Of a DNA stretch of 64,000 nucleotides, positions 16,956 to 25,605 are shown in pieces. A program made the translations under genes and the position numbers. Source of the stretch: Actinomyces wuliandei (GTDB taxonomy: Bacteria; Actinomycetota; Actinomycetes; Actinomycetales; Actinomycetaceae); contig NZ_CP025227.1 of assembly GCF_004010955.1 (NCBI RefSeq), forward strand, positions 2,542,001 to 2,606,000. The letters run 5' to 3'. How positions within the stretch are numbered: the first letter of the stretch is position 1; every line of letters begins with the position of its first letter. The notes beneath the pieces are model-generated. The model searched no databases and was not told where the DNA came from. It saw only the letters and a list, made by a program, of their open reading frames with translations.

Positions 16956-17564
16956 ATGGCCAGCAACAACGTGATTGCCGTGACCTTCTCGGAGGAGTCA
17001 AAGGCCTACCAGGCGTTCAGTGAACTGCGTCAGGCCTCTGAGCAGGAAAGGATAGGCCTGGCAGGGGCAGCCGTCATCGAGCGCACCACGGACGGGCAGC
17101 TGCGCATCCGGGACCGCAGGGACAACAACGCCGACTACGGGGTCGCCACCGGAAGCCTAGTCGGGATGCTGATCGGTGTCCTGGGCGGGCCACTGGGAAT
17201 GCTGCTGGGCTGGGGTGCGGGGGCGCTGATCGGCAGCTCGGTCGACATCAGGCGGGCGGACCGCGGCGCGGAGGTCCTCGCGGAGTTCTCCCACGCTGTT
17301 CCCCCGGGCCAGACTGCGCTCCTGGCCGAGGTCACCGAGTTTGCCACCGAGGTCGTGGACTCCGTCATGACGCCCCTGGGCGGTACTGTGCACCGCCGTT
17401 CCGTCGATGAGGTCCTCACCGAGCTGGAGTCCGCGCACGCGGCAGCCGAGGCAGCCCAGGCAGAGGCCCGCCGGGTGATGCGCGAGGAGAAGCGCACTGA
17501 GCGCAAGGAGAAGATCGAGGAGAGGATCAACGCGCTCAGGTCCCGGCTCCGCATCGGAAGCTAG
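16956..17564 (+). CDS. DUF1269-family membrane-associated protein
   Basis: A 202-residue protein of the DUF1269 type, function unknown. The N-terminal domain (about 1-70) reads NNVIAVTFSEESKAYQAFSELRQ and IGLAGAAVIERTTDGQLRIRD. A Gly-rich hydrophobic hairpin follows (about 71-100: GSLVGMLIGVLGGPLGMLLG, then GAGALIGSS) and could insert in a membrane. A second domain and a long Glu/Arg/Ala helix (about 150-200) complete it. Relatives are often stress-inducible, which I cannot show here. The start has CAGGAG 10 nt upstream. A 14-bp hairpin follows the stop. Confidence 0.8.
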   Translation: MASNNVIAVTFSEESKAYQAFSELRQASEQERIGLAGAAVIERTTDGQLRIRDRRDNNADYGVATGSLVGMLIGVLGGPLGMLLGWGAGALIGSSVDIRRADRGAEVLAEFSHAVPPGQTALLAEVTEFATEVVDSVMTPLGGTVHRRSVDEVLTELESAHAAAEAAQAEARRVMREEKRTERKEKIEERINALRSRLRIGS

Positions 17565-17600
17565 CATCCAGGCGGCACCGCACCCGGTCGGGCCTCACAA

Positions 17601-17640
17601 GGTGCTGTCCCCGGCACAACCTCGCCCCGGGGACAGCACC
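17601..17640. terminator. 14-bp hairpin between convergent genes
   Basis: GGTGCTGTCCCCGG (17601-17614) pairs perfectly with 17627-17640 around a 12-nt loop. It lies between the convergent DUF1269 and FMN-reductase genes and can end transcription from both sides. Confidence 0.75.
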
Positions 17641-17647
17641 CTCAGAC

Positions 17648-18202
17648 TCACCGCAGGGCGGCCAGTGCCTCGCTACGGGCGACGACTGCCTGCACCATGG
17701 CGGGAACCTCACCGTCGTGGTAGGCGGCCGGGGCGAAGGCCCCATCGGCGACGTCGGTGTTGAGGGAGAGGTAGACCTGCGGGCTGGCGACCGCCCCGCC
17801 GAACCCGGTGACGATCTGCTTGAGATGCTCCACGGCACGGATGCCGTTGGAGTAGGAGTAGCCCACCAGCCCCACTCCCTTGTTCGCCAGGGCCTTCGGT
17901 TCCAGGTAGTCAATAGCGTTCTTCAGGGCACCCGGGATGGAGTAGTTGTACTCTGGGGCCACGAACACCACCGCGTCAAAGACCTGCAGCGCCTGGTTGA
18001 AGGCAGCACCAGCCTCGTTCGTGGGGGCACCCACCATCGGGGGGAGCTCCTCGGCAAAGAACGGGAGGTCGTATGCGGCGATGTCAACCAGCTCGGCCTC
18101 AACCCCCTCCACGGTACTGGCCTGGTCCACGACCCACTGGGCAATGGAGGTACCGATCCGGTTAGGGCGGACAGAGCCGACAACGACGGCGACACGCGTC
18201 AT
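17648..18202 (-). CDS. NADPH-dependent FMN reductase family protein
   Basis: A 184-residue flavodoxin-like reductase. The N-terminus VAVVVGSVRPNRIGTSIAQWV binds the FMN phosphate. The central FVAPEYNYSIPGALKNAIDYL segment is the hallmark of NAD(P)H-dependent FMN reductases and azoreductase/quinone-reductase relatives. It transfers electrons from NAD(P)H to FMN or quinone-like compounds in the cytosol. The specific substrate is unknown. ATG 18202 follows an AAGGAGA site. It is a single gene with no operon partner visible. Confidence 0.88.
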   Translation of the reverse strand: MTRVAVVVGSVRPNRIGTSIAQWVVDQASTVEGVEAELVDIAAYDLPFFAEELPPMVGAPTNEAGAAFNQALQVFDAVVFVAPEYNYSIPGALKNAIDYLEPKALANKGVGLVGYSYSNGIRAVEHLKQIVTGFGGAVASPQVYLSLNTDVADGAFAPAAYHDGEVPAMVQAVVARSEALAALR

Positions 18203-18420
18203 AGTGTTCTCCTTGGCAGGACAGAAAATGAGAAAGGACGGCGAGCACTCAGGCCTTCCTGGCGCTCGCCCACCGGGATACTTGGTCCATGAATCACCTT
18301 AGGACCTGATACCCGGACCCGCCAGAGCCTGTTCAATGACACCCACCACAGTCACCCGTCTCGCCCTGTACGGACTCCGCACAGTCCCGCAACCAGCCCG
18401 GGACCGGCCGGGCAGCCGCC

Positions 18421-20091
18421 TCAGCGCCCCAGGAAGAAACGGGCCGCAGGGTCAGCAGTCTCCTCGTTGTAGGTGTATCCCAGACGGTCCATGTGCTCGG
18501 TCAGCGCGGCGTCATCAGGACCGGCGGCAAAGGCGCACAGGATGCGCCCGTAGTCAGCACCGTCGGTACGGTAGTGGAACAGGGTGATGTTCCAGCGCGT
18601 CCCCAGGATCTCCAGGAAGTGCAGCAGGGCCCCGGGGGACTCCGGGAACAGGAAGGAGAAGAGCCTCTCCGACACCCCCACCGCCGCGCGCCCCCCGATC
18701 ATGGAGCGTACGTGGACCTTGGCCAGCTCGTCCTCTGTCAGGTCGATGGCGCTGTAGCCTGCCTCCTCCAGGTCCGCCATGATCTCGGCGCGCTCCTGGT
18801 AGCCCCCGGTAGTACGCACGCCCACGAAGACCCGGGCGGGCTCGGCCTCGGTTCGACTGGCTGAGAACCGGTAGTTGAACTCGGTGACGGAGCGCCCTCC
18901 CAGCACGGTGGCAAACCGGAGGAAGGACCCCTGCTCCTCAGGGATCCTCACCCCGAGGATCGCCTCCCGCTGCTCGCCGATCTCGGAGCGCTCCGAGATG
19001 TAGCGCAGCTGGTGGAAGTTGAGGTTGGCCCCCGACAGGACGCAGGCCAGGCGCTGACCGCGCAGGTCGTGGTCGGAGGCGTAGCGCTTGAGGCCTGCCA
19101 GGGCGATGGCCCCGGAGGGCTCGGAGATGGCCCGCACGTCCTCAAAGATGTCGCGCACCGCCGCCGAGACCTCGTCGGAGGAGACAGTCACCACATCATC
19201 GAGCAGCTCGGAGCACAGCCGGTAGGTCTCCTCCCCGACACGTCTCACAGCCACGCCCTCGGCAAACAGTCCCACCCGGGTCAGGGTCACCGGCTGGCCG
19301 GCCAGGACGGCGGCGCGCAGGCAGGCCGACTCCTCGTGCTCGACACCGATGACCTTGATCTCCGGCATGAGCTGCTTGACCAGGACGGCGACCCCCGACG
19401 CCAGGCCTCCTCCACCCACAGGCACGAAGACACAGTCCAGGTCGGCGTCCTGCTGGATGAGCTCCAGGCCCACCGTGCCCTGCCCCGCGATCACCCGGGG
19501 GTCGTCAAAGGGGGCGACGTAGGTCAGGCCCTCCTCCCGGGCCGTCCGCAGCGCCTCAGCCTTGGCGGCGTCAAAGTTGTCCCCCGCCAGGCGGACCTCC
19601 CCTCCTAGCGAGCGCACGGCATCAACCTTGATCCTGGGCGTCACCGTGGGCATGACAATGAGCGCCCGCATCCCCAGCAGGGTCGCTGAGCGGGCCACTC
19701 CTTGGGCGTGGTTGCCAGCTGAGGCGGTTACCACGCCCCTCAAGCGCTCCTGCTCCCCCAAGGACCTCATGGCGTTGTAGGCACCACGGATCTTGAAGGA
19801 GTGGACGGCCTGGAGGTCCTCCCGCTTGACCTGGACCGTGCAGCCCAGACGGGAGGACAGAGCCTCCATGGACTGGAGGGGAGTGTGCTCGGCCGCCTCG
19901 TAGACCGGAGCACGCAGGATCTCCTTGAGGTACTCCGACCTGGTCCAGCCGGTGGGGCCAGCAGCACTCGTCGCAGCGGCCCTGGCGGCAGGTTCCACCG
20001 CAGCAGGGTCCGTCACGGCCGAGCCCGCAGCACCTCGAGACCCGCCGCCCTGGTCGCGCCCGAGGGCGCCGTCAGCCTGTGGGAAACTCAC
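18421..20091 (-). CDS. ilvA: threonine ammonia-lyase, biosynthetic
   Basis: IlvA converts threonine to 2-oxobutanoate, the first step towards isoleucine. It is 556 residues. A roughly 45-residue Ala/Gly-rich extension comes first. The PLP domain follows, with the Schiff-base lysine in HSFKIRGAYNAM, ASAGNHAQGVA, and the phosphate-binding GGGGLASG. The C-terminal half carries two ACT-like regulatory domains (about 390-550, e.g. ESPGALLHFLEILG). This is the long, feedback-regulated type expected to bind isoleucine and valine. GTG 20091 is the start, with TAAGGT ending 7 nt upstream. ilvD, a later enzyme of the pathway, lies 9 kb away. Confidence 0.95.
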   Translation of the reverse strand: MSFPQADGALGRDQGGGSRGAAGSAVTDPAAVEPAARAAATSAAGPTGWTRSEYLKEILRAPVYEAAEHTPLQSMEALSSRLGCTVQVKREDLQAVHSFKIRGAYNAMRSLGEQERLRGVVTASAGNHAQGVARSATLLGMRALIVMPTVTPRIKVDAVRSLGGEVRLAGDNFDAAKAEALRTAREEGLTYVAPFDDPRVIAGQGTVGLELIQQDADLDCVFVPVGGGGLASGVAVLVKQLMPEIKVIGVEHEESACLRAAVLAGQPVTLTRVGLFAEGVAVRRVGEETYRLCSELLDDVVTVSSDEVSAAVRDIFEDVRAISEPSGAIALAGLKRYASDHDLRGQRLACVLSGANLNFHQLRYISERSEIGEQREAILGVRIPEEQGSFLRFATVLGGRSVTEFNYRFSASRTEAEPARVFVGVRTTGGYQERAEIMADLEEAGYSAIDLTEDELAKVHVRSMIGGRAAVGVSERLFSFLFPESPGALLHFLEILGTRWNITLFHYRTDGADYGRILCAFAAGPDDAALTEHMDRLGYTYNEETADPAARFFLGR

Positions 20092-20460
20092 TCAATCCAC
20101 CTTAGACGATCAGGGCACAAGGACGGAAACGCGACTCTGCACCAGGGGCGCACACCCACCTGCGGGACCCCCGCGGTCCTCAGCCAGGGAAACCGCGATG
20201 TTATGAAATCGACCACACCGCCACCTCGTCGCCGACCGGAGCTTTCCCAGGTCCTCACAACAAGAAACCCGAGTCCAGCCACCCAGCCAGGAGAGGCCAG
20301 AATGCCGGAATGACGCCAAAACGACAGACAGTCGAGACTGATCACGCTAGGCTGGAGGCCGTCGTGAGCAAGTTGTCGACGGCTCACCACCTCCGCCATG
20401 ATGCCGTATAAATTGTGCTGACGTCGCCGGGCGGAGTCATCATCAACGGAAGGGGACCGT
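20092..20460. promoter_or_regulatory. divergent promoter region between ilvA and the osmoprotectant importer
   Basis: For ilvA, TAAGGT on the minus strand (20099-20104) ends 7 nt before its GTG. TAACAT (20198-20203, minus) is another possible -10. For the rightward operon, TAGGCT (20348-20353) and TATAAA (20407-20412) are candidates, followed by the GAAGGGG ribosome-binding site before GTG 20461. The second would give a leader of about 40 nt. No coding sequence is seen. Confidence 0.5.
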
Positions 20461-21765
20461 GTGAGCGCACTCAGCGCAGAACACGTGTACAAGGTATTCG
20501 GACGGTCATCGAGACAGGCGGTTGAGGAGCTCCAGGCCGGGAGCAGCCGTGAGGACGTCGCCCGCCTGGGGACGGCGGCAGTCATTGACGCCAGCTTTGA
20601 CGTGCGCCAGGGAGAGACCTTCGTGGTCATGGGCCTGTCAGGATCGGGCAAGTCGACCCTGCTGCGCATGCTCAACGGCCTGCTGCCCCTGACCTCGGGG
20701 CACATCACCATTGGCGGCCAGGACCTGGCGGACCTGTCGGAGAAGGACCTGCGCACTGTGCGCAGGGAGAAGATCTCCATGGTCTTCCAGCACTTCGCCC
20801 TTCTGCCGCACCGCAGCGTGCTGGCCAACGCAGCCTACCCCCTGGAGATTCAGGGCGTGGACAGGCAGGAGCGCGAGGAGAAGGCGCTGCGCGCCCTGGA
20901 GCTGACCGGGCTCAAGGGCTGGGAGACCTCCATGCCTTCTGCCCTGTCCGGCGGCATGCAGCAGCGGGTGGGGCTGGCCCGGGCGCTGACCGCCGACACG
21001 GACATCCTGCTCATGGACGAAGCCTTCTCCGCGCTGGACCCCCTCATCAGGCGTGACATGCAGGTCCAGCTCCTCGACCTCCAGGCGAGCCTGGGCAAGA
21101 CGATCGTCTTCATCACCCACGACCTCAACGAGGCCATGTTCCTGGGCGACCGGATCGCCGTCATGCGTGACGGGCGGATCGACCAGATCGGCACCGCCGA
21201 GGAGATCCTCTCCGACCCCGCCAACAGCTACGTCGCCCGGTTCGTCTCCGACGTCGACCGCTCCCGCGTGCTCACGGCGGAGTCCCTGGTGGAGAGCCCG
21301 CCAGTGGTCATCCGGCCTGGCGACGGCCTCAAGGTGGCGCTGCGGCTGCTCAACGACGCCAAGGTGGAGGGCGCCTACGTAGTGGAGTCCGGCACCAGGC
21401 GCCTGCTCGGCTCCGTCTACGCCGAGGAGCTGGCCACCAGCCTGCGGGAGGGGACGGCCCCCAGGGAGACGTCCAGGAAGGTGGCCGACGGATTCATCCA
21501 CCCCGACGACTCAGCAGTGCAACCAGGGACAACGCTCAACGAGATGTTCGCCGCCTCCGTCGAGGCTCGTCTACCGCTGGCCGTCACCAACGAGGACGGC
21601 ATCTTCCAAGGGATCGTACGGCGCGTCGCCATGCTCCAGGCCCTGGCGGGAGGCAGCGAGACCGACGCCGGGCCCGACAGCCCTAAGGAGGTCACCGGGA
21701 GCACCCCCGAGAGCACCGCGGACGACCGGGACGAGCCGCAGAAGGACGGAGAGTACGCACGATGA
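20461..21765 (+). CDS. proV: glycine betaine/proline ABC importer, ATPase with CBS domains
   Basis: The ATP-hydrolysing subunit of a ProVWX/OpuA-type osmoprotectant importer, 434 residues. Walker A GLSGSGKST (about 60-68), the family-typical QHFALLPHRSVLANAAYPLE, signature LSGGMQQRVGLARAL and Walker B ILLMDEAFSALDP are all intact. The C-terminal part (about 275-400) is a tandem CBS-type region that in OpuA senses ionic strength. An acidic tail follows. GTG 20461 has a GAAGGGG site. The stop overlaps the permease start by 4 nt (ATGA), so translation is coupled. The exact solute is not shown by sequence. Confidence 0.92.
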   Translation: MSALSAEHVYKVFGRSSRQAVEELQAGSSREDVARLGTAAVIDASFDVRQGETFVVMGLSGSGKSTLLRMLNGLLPLTSGHITIGGQDLADLSEKDLRTVRREKISMVFQHFALLPHRSVLANAAYPLEIQGVDRQEREEKALRALELTGLKGWETSMPSALSGGMQQRVGLARALTADTDILLMDEAFSALDPLIRRDMQVQLLDLQASLGKTIVFITHDLNEAMFLGDRIAVMRDGRIDQIGTAEEILSDPANSYVARFVSDVDRSRVLTAESLVESPPVVIRPGDGLKVALRLLNDAKVEGAYVVESGTRRLLGSVYAEELATSLREGTAPRETSRKVADGFIHPDDSAVQPGTTLNEMFAASVEARLPLAVTNEDGIFQGIVRRVAMLQALAGGSETDAGPDSPKEVTGSTPESTADDRDEPQKDGEYAR

Positions 21766-22610
21766 GCTCCAGCCCCTACTTCCGGATCCCCGTCGGCGAC
21801 TGGGCCGACGCAGCGGTCGACTGGGTCACCACAGCCTGGGAGGCGTTCTTTGACGGTGTCTCCGCACTCATCCAGAGCTGCTTCGACGGCGTCGACTGGC
21901 TCCTGGGTGCGCCCCCGTTCTGGCTGGTCATCATCGTCCTGACGGCGCTCGCCTGGGTGGCCCGTGGGTGGCTGGGCGGCCTCAGCGCCGCCGCAGGCTT
22001 CCTGGTCATCTACGGCATGGACCAGTGGGACAACGCCATGGACACCCTCTCCCTGGTGCTCGTGTCCTCCTTCTTCGCTCTCGTCATCGGGATCCCCCTG
22101 GGAATCTGGGCCTCCCGGAACACAGTCGTGTCCCGCGCCGTCCGCCCCGTGCTGGACTTCCTCCAGACGATGCCCGCCTTCGTCTATCTCATCCCCTTCG
22201 TCGTCATCTTCCGCGTGGGGATTGTCCCGGCAGTGGTGGCCACCATCATGTTCGCCATCGCCCCCGGCGTGCGCTTCACCGAGCTGGGCATCCGTCAGGT
22301 GGACAAGGAGGTCGTCGAGGCCGGCCAGGCCTTCGGTGCCACCCCCACCCGCATCCTCTACCAGATCCAGCTGCCACTGGCCCGGGCGACGATTATGGGC
22401 GGGGTCAACCAAGTCATCATGCTCTCCCTGTCCATGGTCGTTATCGCGGGCATGGTGGGCGCCGGCGGCCTGGGCTCCGACGTCGTCACCGCCTTGCAGC
22501 GGGTCAACGTGGGCCTGGGGGTCGAGGCCGGCCTGTCCGTCGTGCTCCTGGCCGTCTACCTGGACCGGGTGACCGCCGCCTTCGGCTCCCGCAGCTGGGG
22601 CTCCCGCTGA
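21762..22610 (+). CDS. proW: glycine betaine/proline ABC importer, permease
   Basis: The membrane subunit of the ProVWX/OpuA-type system, 282 residues. About six or seven hydrophobic segments are present. The permease core contains LDFLQTMPAFVYLIPFVVIFRVG and the coupling loop EAGQAFGATPTRILYQIQLPLA, which contacts the ATPase. This is followed by MGGVNQVIMLSLSMVVIAGM, all typical of betaine permeases. It overlaps the ATPase gene by 4 nt and is followed by its binding protein after 79 nt. Confidence 0.93.
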   Translation: MSSSPYFRIPVGDWADAAVDWVTTAWEAFFDGVSALIQSCFDGVDWLLGAPPFWLVIIVLTALAWVARGWLGGLSAAAGFLVIYGMDQWDNAMDTLSLVLVSSFFALVIGIPLGIWASRNTVVSRAVRPVLDFLQTMPAFVYLIPFVVIFRVGIVPAVVATIMFAIAPGVRFTELGIRQVDKEVVEAGQAFGATPTRILYQIQLPLARATIMGGVNQVIMLSLSMVVIAGMVGAGGLGSDVVTALQRVNVGLGVEAGLSVVLLAVYLDRVTAAFGSRSWGSR

Positions 22611-22689
22611 GGCCTGCCTCTGCCTGCCGCACCTGCTGCGCCACTCGCCAGCCACTGCCCTCACCGTCCCTGAACTGAAAGGAATCACC

Positions 22690-23613
22690 ATGGGCAACCG
22701 CCCGAGCAACCATCTGACCCCACCCGGCATCTCCCGCCGCCACGCCCTGGCCGTCGGCAGCAGCGTGCTGGCCGCCACCGGCCTGGCCGCTTGTGGATCC
22801 TCCGGTGGCTCCTCCGACGGCTCCTCCAGCAAGTCACTAACCATCGGCGTGCCCGCGGGCTGGGACGAGGGCATCGCCATCTCTAACCTGTTCAAGGTCA
22901 TCCTCACCGACGAGGGCTACGACGTCACCCTGTCTGACGCCGACGTCGGCGTCGCCTACAGCAGCCTGGCCAACGGCGACTACGACCTCATGCTCGACGC
23001 CTGGCTGCCCACCACCCACGAGTCCTACATGGACCAGTACGGTGACAAGGTCGAGGACTTCGGCGCCTGGTACACCAACGCCAAGCTCGCCCTGGCGGTC
23101 AACGACTCCGCCCCCATCACCTCTATCGCCGAGCTGGCCAACTCCGCCTCCGACTTTGACAACAGGATCGTGGGAATCGACGCGGGTGCGGGTATCACCA
23201 CCCAGACCGAGGAGTCGGTCATCCCCACCTACGGCCTGGACACGATGGAGTTCACCACCTCCTCCACCTCAGCCATGCTGGCCGAGCTCAAGGGCGCCAT
23301 GAGCAAGGGCGACAATATCGTCGTCACCCTGTGGAGCCCGCACTGGGCCTACAGCGCCTACGAGATCCGCGACCTGGAGGATCCCGAGAACGCCTTCGGC
23401 GACGCCGAGCAGATCCACGCGCTGGGGCGCCAGGGCCTGTCCGACGACATGCCTGAGATCGCCACCCTGTTCACGGACTTCACGATCACCGACGAGCAGC
23501 TCAGCTCCCTGGAGGATCTCATGCTCAACGAGAACGAGGGCACGGACAACGAGGGGTCAGCCCGCACCTGGTTGGAGGACAACTCCGACTTCCGCGACTC
23601 GCTGAGCATCTGA
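22690..23613 (+). CDS. proX: glycine betaine/proline ABC importer, binding lipoprotein
   Basis: The extracellular solute-binding lipoprotein of the system, 307 residues. The signal contains a twin-arginine-like SRRHALAVG and a lipobox LAAC at about residue 35, then a Ser/Gly linker. The OpuAC-type domain begins SLTIGVPAGWDEGIAIS and contains the DYDLMLDAWLPTTHESYM motif, whose Trp residues in this family form the aromatic cage for quaternary amines. AAAGGA precedes the ATG. A 21-bp hairpin just after the stop ends the operon. Confidence 0.93.
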   Translation: MGNRPSNHLTPPGISRRHALAVGSSVLAATGLAACGSSGGSSDGSSSKSLTIGVPAGWDEGIAISNLFKVILTDEGYDVTLSDADVGVAYSSLANGDYDLMLDAWLPTTHESYMDQYGDKVEDFGAWYTNAKLALAVNDSAPITSIAELANSASDFDNRIVGIDAGAGITTQTEESVIPTYGLDTMEFTTSSTSAMLAELKGAMSKGDNIVVTLWSPHWAYSAYEIRDLEDPENAFGDAEQIHALGRQGLSDDMPEIATLFTDFTITDEQLSSLEDLMLNENEGTDNEGSARTWLEDNSDFRDSLSI

Positions 23614-23630
23614 GCGCAGCGCAGCAGACC

Positions 23631-23682
23631 AGCCGTGCCCGTCCCGGACCAGTCCCTTGCGTGGTCCGGGACGGGCACGGCT
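23631..23682. terminator. 21-bp perfect hairpin after the osmoprotectant operon
   Basis: The arms 23631-23651 and 23662-23682 are perfectly complementary around a 10-nt loop, starting AGCCGTGCCCGTCCC. It lies between this rightward operon and the leftward ABC importer operon, so it can stop transcription from both. Confidence 0.85.
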
Positions 23683-23800
23683 GTACGCGGTCCTTGATGC
23701 TGTGCGACAGGGCCACTTGGGCCGGTGCGACGCTGGGGCTGAGGCCGACCCTACTCGCTTGGTCTCAGCCCCCCAGCCTGTCAAGCCCCCGTAGCCGGGC

Positions 23801-25585
23801 TCAGCCGTCCCCGCCGCCGCGACGCCGCTCGACGGACATATTCACCCGGGAGGCGGCCACGGCTGTCACCGCGAGCGCCACCAGGGCCGAGGCAGGGGCG
23901 GCAACAGCCCACGGCGCCCGCTCGATGTAGGGCAGGGCCTCGGACAGCGCCAGTCCCCAGTCCGGCGTGGGGGCCTGTGCGCCCAGGCCGAGGAAGCCCA
24001 GACCGGCCAGCGCCAGGGCGATCCCCGGCAGCCGCAGGGCGGCGTGACGTGCCAGGGGCGGGGCGATGGCAGGCACCACCCGCGTCAGGGTGATCCGCGC
24101 CCTTCCCTCTCCCAGCACCGGGGCCAGGGCGACATCGGGCCGCTGACAGACCTCGCGCACGAGCGAGCCGGCGTGTGACGCCAGTGGCGCCCACGCCACG
24201 CAGCCCACCGCCACGGCGGCGCCCAGGGCGCTCGGACCTGTCACGGCCGCCACGACCAGTCCCGCCAGGACCGGCGGGGCCGCGTTGGCGACCTCGGTGA
24301 AGCCCATGGCGGCACGAGGCACCAGCCCCAGCAGCATGGCCACCAGGAAGCACGCGAGGCACACAGCCAGGGCGGTGGTCGTGGTGGAGACCGCCCCGTG
24401 GGCCACGCGGGCCAGGACGTCACGCCCCAGGGCGTCACCTCCCAGCGGCAGGGCCAGGCTGGGTACCTCTAGCCGCTCGTAGCCGGTGGCCAGCGGGTTC
24501 CGGCCGATCCCCGCACAGACTATCCCTATCAGGACCACCGACCCGAGCACGGCGATGACGCCCGCACTACGCCCCGGACGGCGCACAGGGGGAGGCGCGG
24601 GCAGCGGGGTCCCGACGGCTGCCCCCAGCAGCCACCGACGGACCAGCTCTGCCAGGGCACCTGCTCCTACGGCCAGCGCCAGCAGGAGCAGGATCCCCGC
24701 CTGGAGGGAGGGGACGTCCTGCGCGGTGGCCGAGCTCAGGAGCATCCTGCCGATCCCGGGGATCGCGAAGATCTGCTCGGTGGCCACCACACCCCCGGTC
24801 AGCCCGACCACCACCAGGCCCACCTGGCCGCACAGGGGCGCCAGGGCGCGACGCAGCACCGCCCGTGCCAGGGCGGCGCGGGATATGCCAGTAGTGGTCC
24901 AGGTAGCCACCCACCGCTCGTTGAAGGTCGCCGTGACGGCGTCGGCAAGCAGACCGCCCAGGAGACCGCCGCCGGGCAGACCCAGGGTGAGGGCTGGCAG
25001 CACCACCTGGGCAGCCCGTCCCCATCCGTAAGGTGGCAGCAGCCCAGCATAGACCGCCAGCGCCAGTAGGAGCACCGGGGCCAGGAGGTACTCCGGCAGC
25101 GAGGTCAGGAGGGCCGCGACGGCCCCGCCCTGGGGACGGGGCTCCCCCCGCAGCCCGGCCCGCATGGCTGGCAGGGTAAGCAGTGTCGCGACAAGGAGGG
25201 ACACCAGGAGGGCCGCCCCCATGAGGTCCAGGGACACGCTGAAGGCGTCCAGCGTACCGGGGGCGACGTCACCGCCCGACACCCATGACGTACCCAGGTC
25301 GCCGCGGAGGACACCTCCCAGCCAGTGGCCGATGCTGCCCAGGGGACCGTCGCCCAGACCCAGCCGCTCCCGGATGGCCTCCAGCGCCTCCGGGGTGGGC
25401 TCACGCTCGTCAGAGGTTGCCCGCAGGATGGTCAAGGCAGGATCGTTGGCTGACAGCCACGGCAGCATCCCCACCAAGGCCACCAGTCCGCTAAAGGCGA
25501 GCACCCGGGAGGCCACAACCACCCCGTCGTAGCGGCGGCGGGCCCTGCGCGGGAGACCCACCACCTTGCCTGCCACCCGGGCCAT
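23801..25585 (-). CDS. fused DppB-DppC-type ABC permease
   Basis: One 594-residue polypeptide carries both membrane subunits of a peptide/nickel-class importer. The first half is DppB-like, with six predicted helices and the coupling region ALARAVLRRALAPL leading to VVATEQIFAIPGIGRMLL. The second half is DppC-like, with GGDALGRDVLARVAHGA and the region LTRVVPAIAPPLARHAALRL to LGLGAQAPTPDWG. In most bacteria these are two genes. ATG 25585 (MARVAGKVV) lies 20 nt after the upstream binding-protein gene. The frame is open further upstream but overlaps that gene and is not coding. It is the last gene of a four-gene leftward operon behind a Zur-like box. Confidence 0.9.
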   Translation of the reverse strand: MARVAGKVVGLPRRARRRYDGVVVASRVLAFSGLVALVGMLPWLSANDPALTILRATSDEREPTPEALEAIRERLGLGDGPLGSIGHWLGGVLRGDLGTSWVSGGDVAPGTLDAFSVSLDLMGAALLVSLLVATLLTLPAMRAGLRGEPRPQGGAVAALLTSLPEYLLAPVLLLALAVYAGLLPPYGWGRAAQVVLPALTLGLPGGGLLGGLLADAVTATFNERWVATWTTTGISRAALARAVLRRALAPLCGQVGLVVVGLTGGVVATEQIFAIPGIGRMLLSSATAQDVPSLQAGILLLLALAVGAGALAELVRRWLLGAAVGTPLPAPPPVRRPGRSAGVIAVLGSVVLIGIVCAGIGRNPLATGYERLEVPSLALPLGGDALGRDVLARVAHGAVSTTTTALAVCLACFLVAMLLGLVPRAAMGFTEVANAAPPVLAGLVVAAVTGPSALGAAVAVGCVAWAPLASHAGSLVREVCQRPDVALAPVLGEGRARITLTRVVPAIAPPLARHAALRLPGIALALAGLGFLGLGAQAPTPDWGLALSEALPYIERAPWAVAAPASALVALAVTAVAASRVNMSVERRRGGGDG

Positions 25586-25605
25586 CAGCCCACCTGCTGC
25601 CTGAC

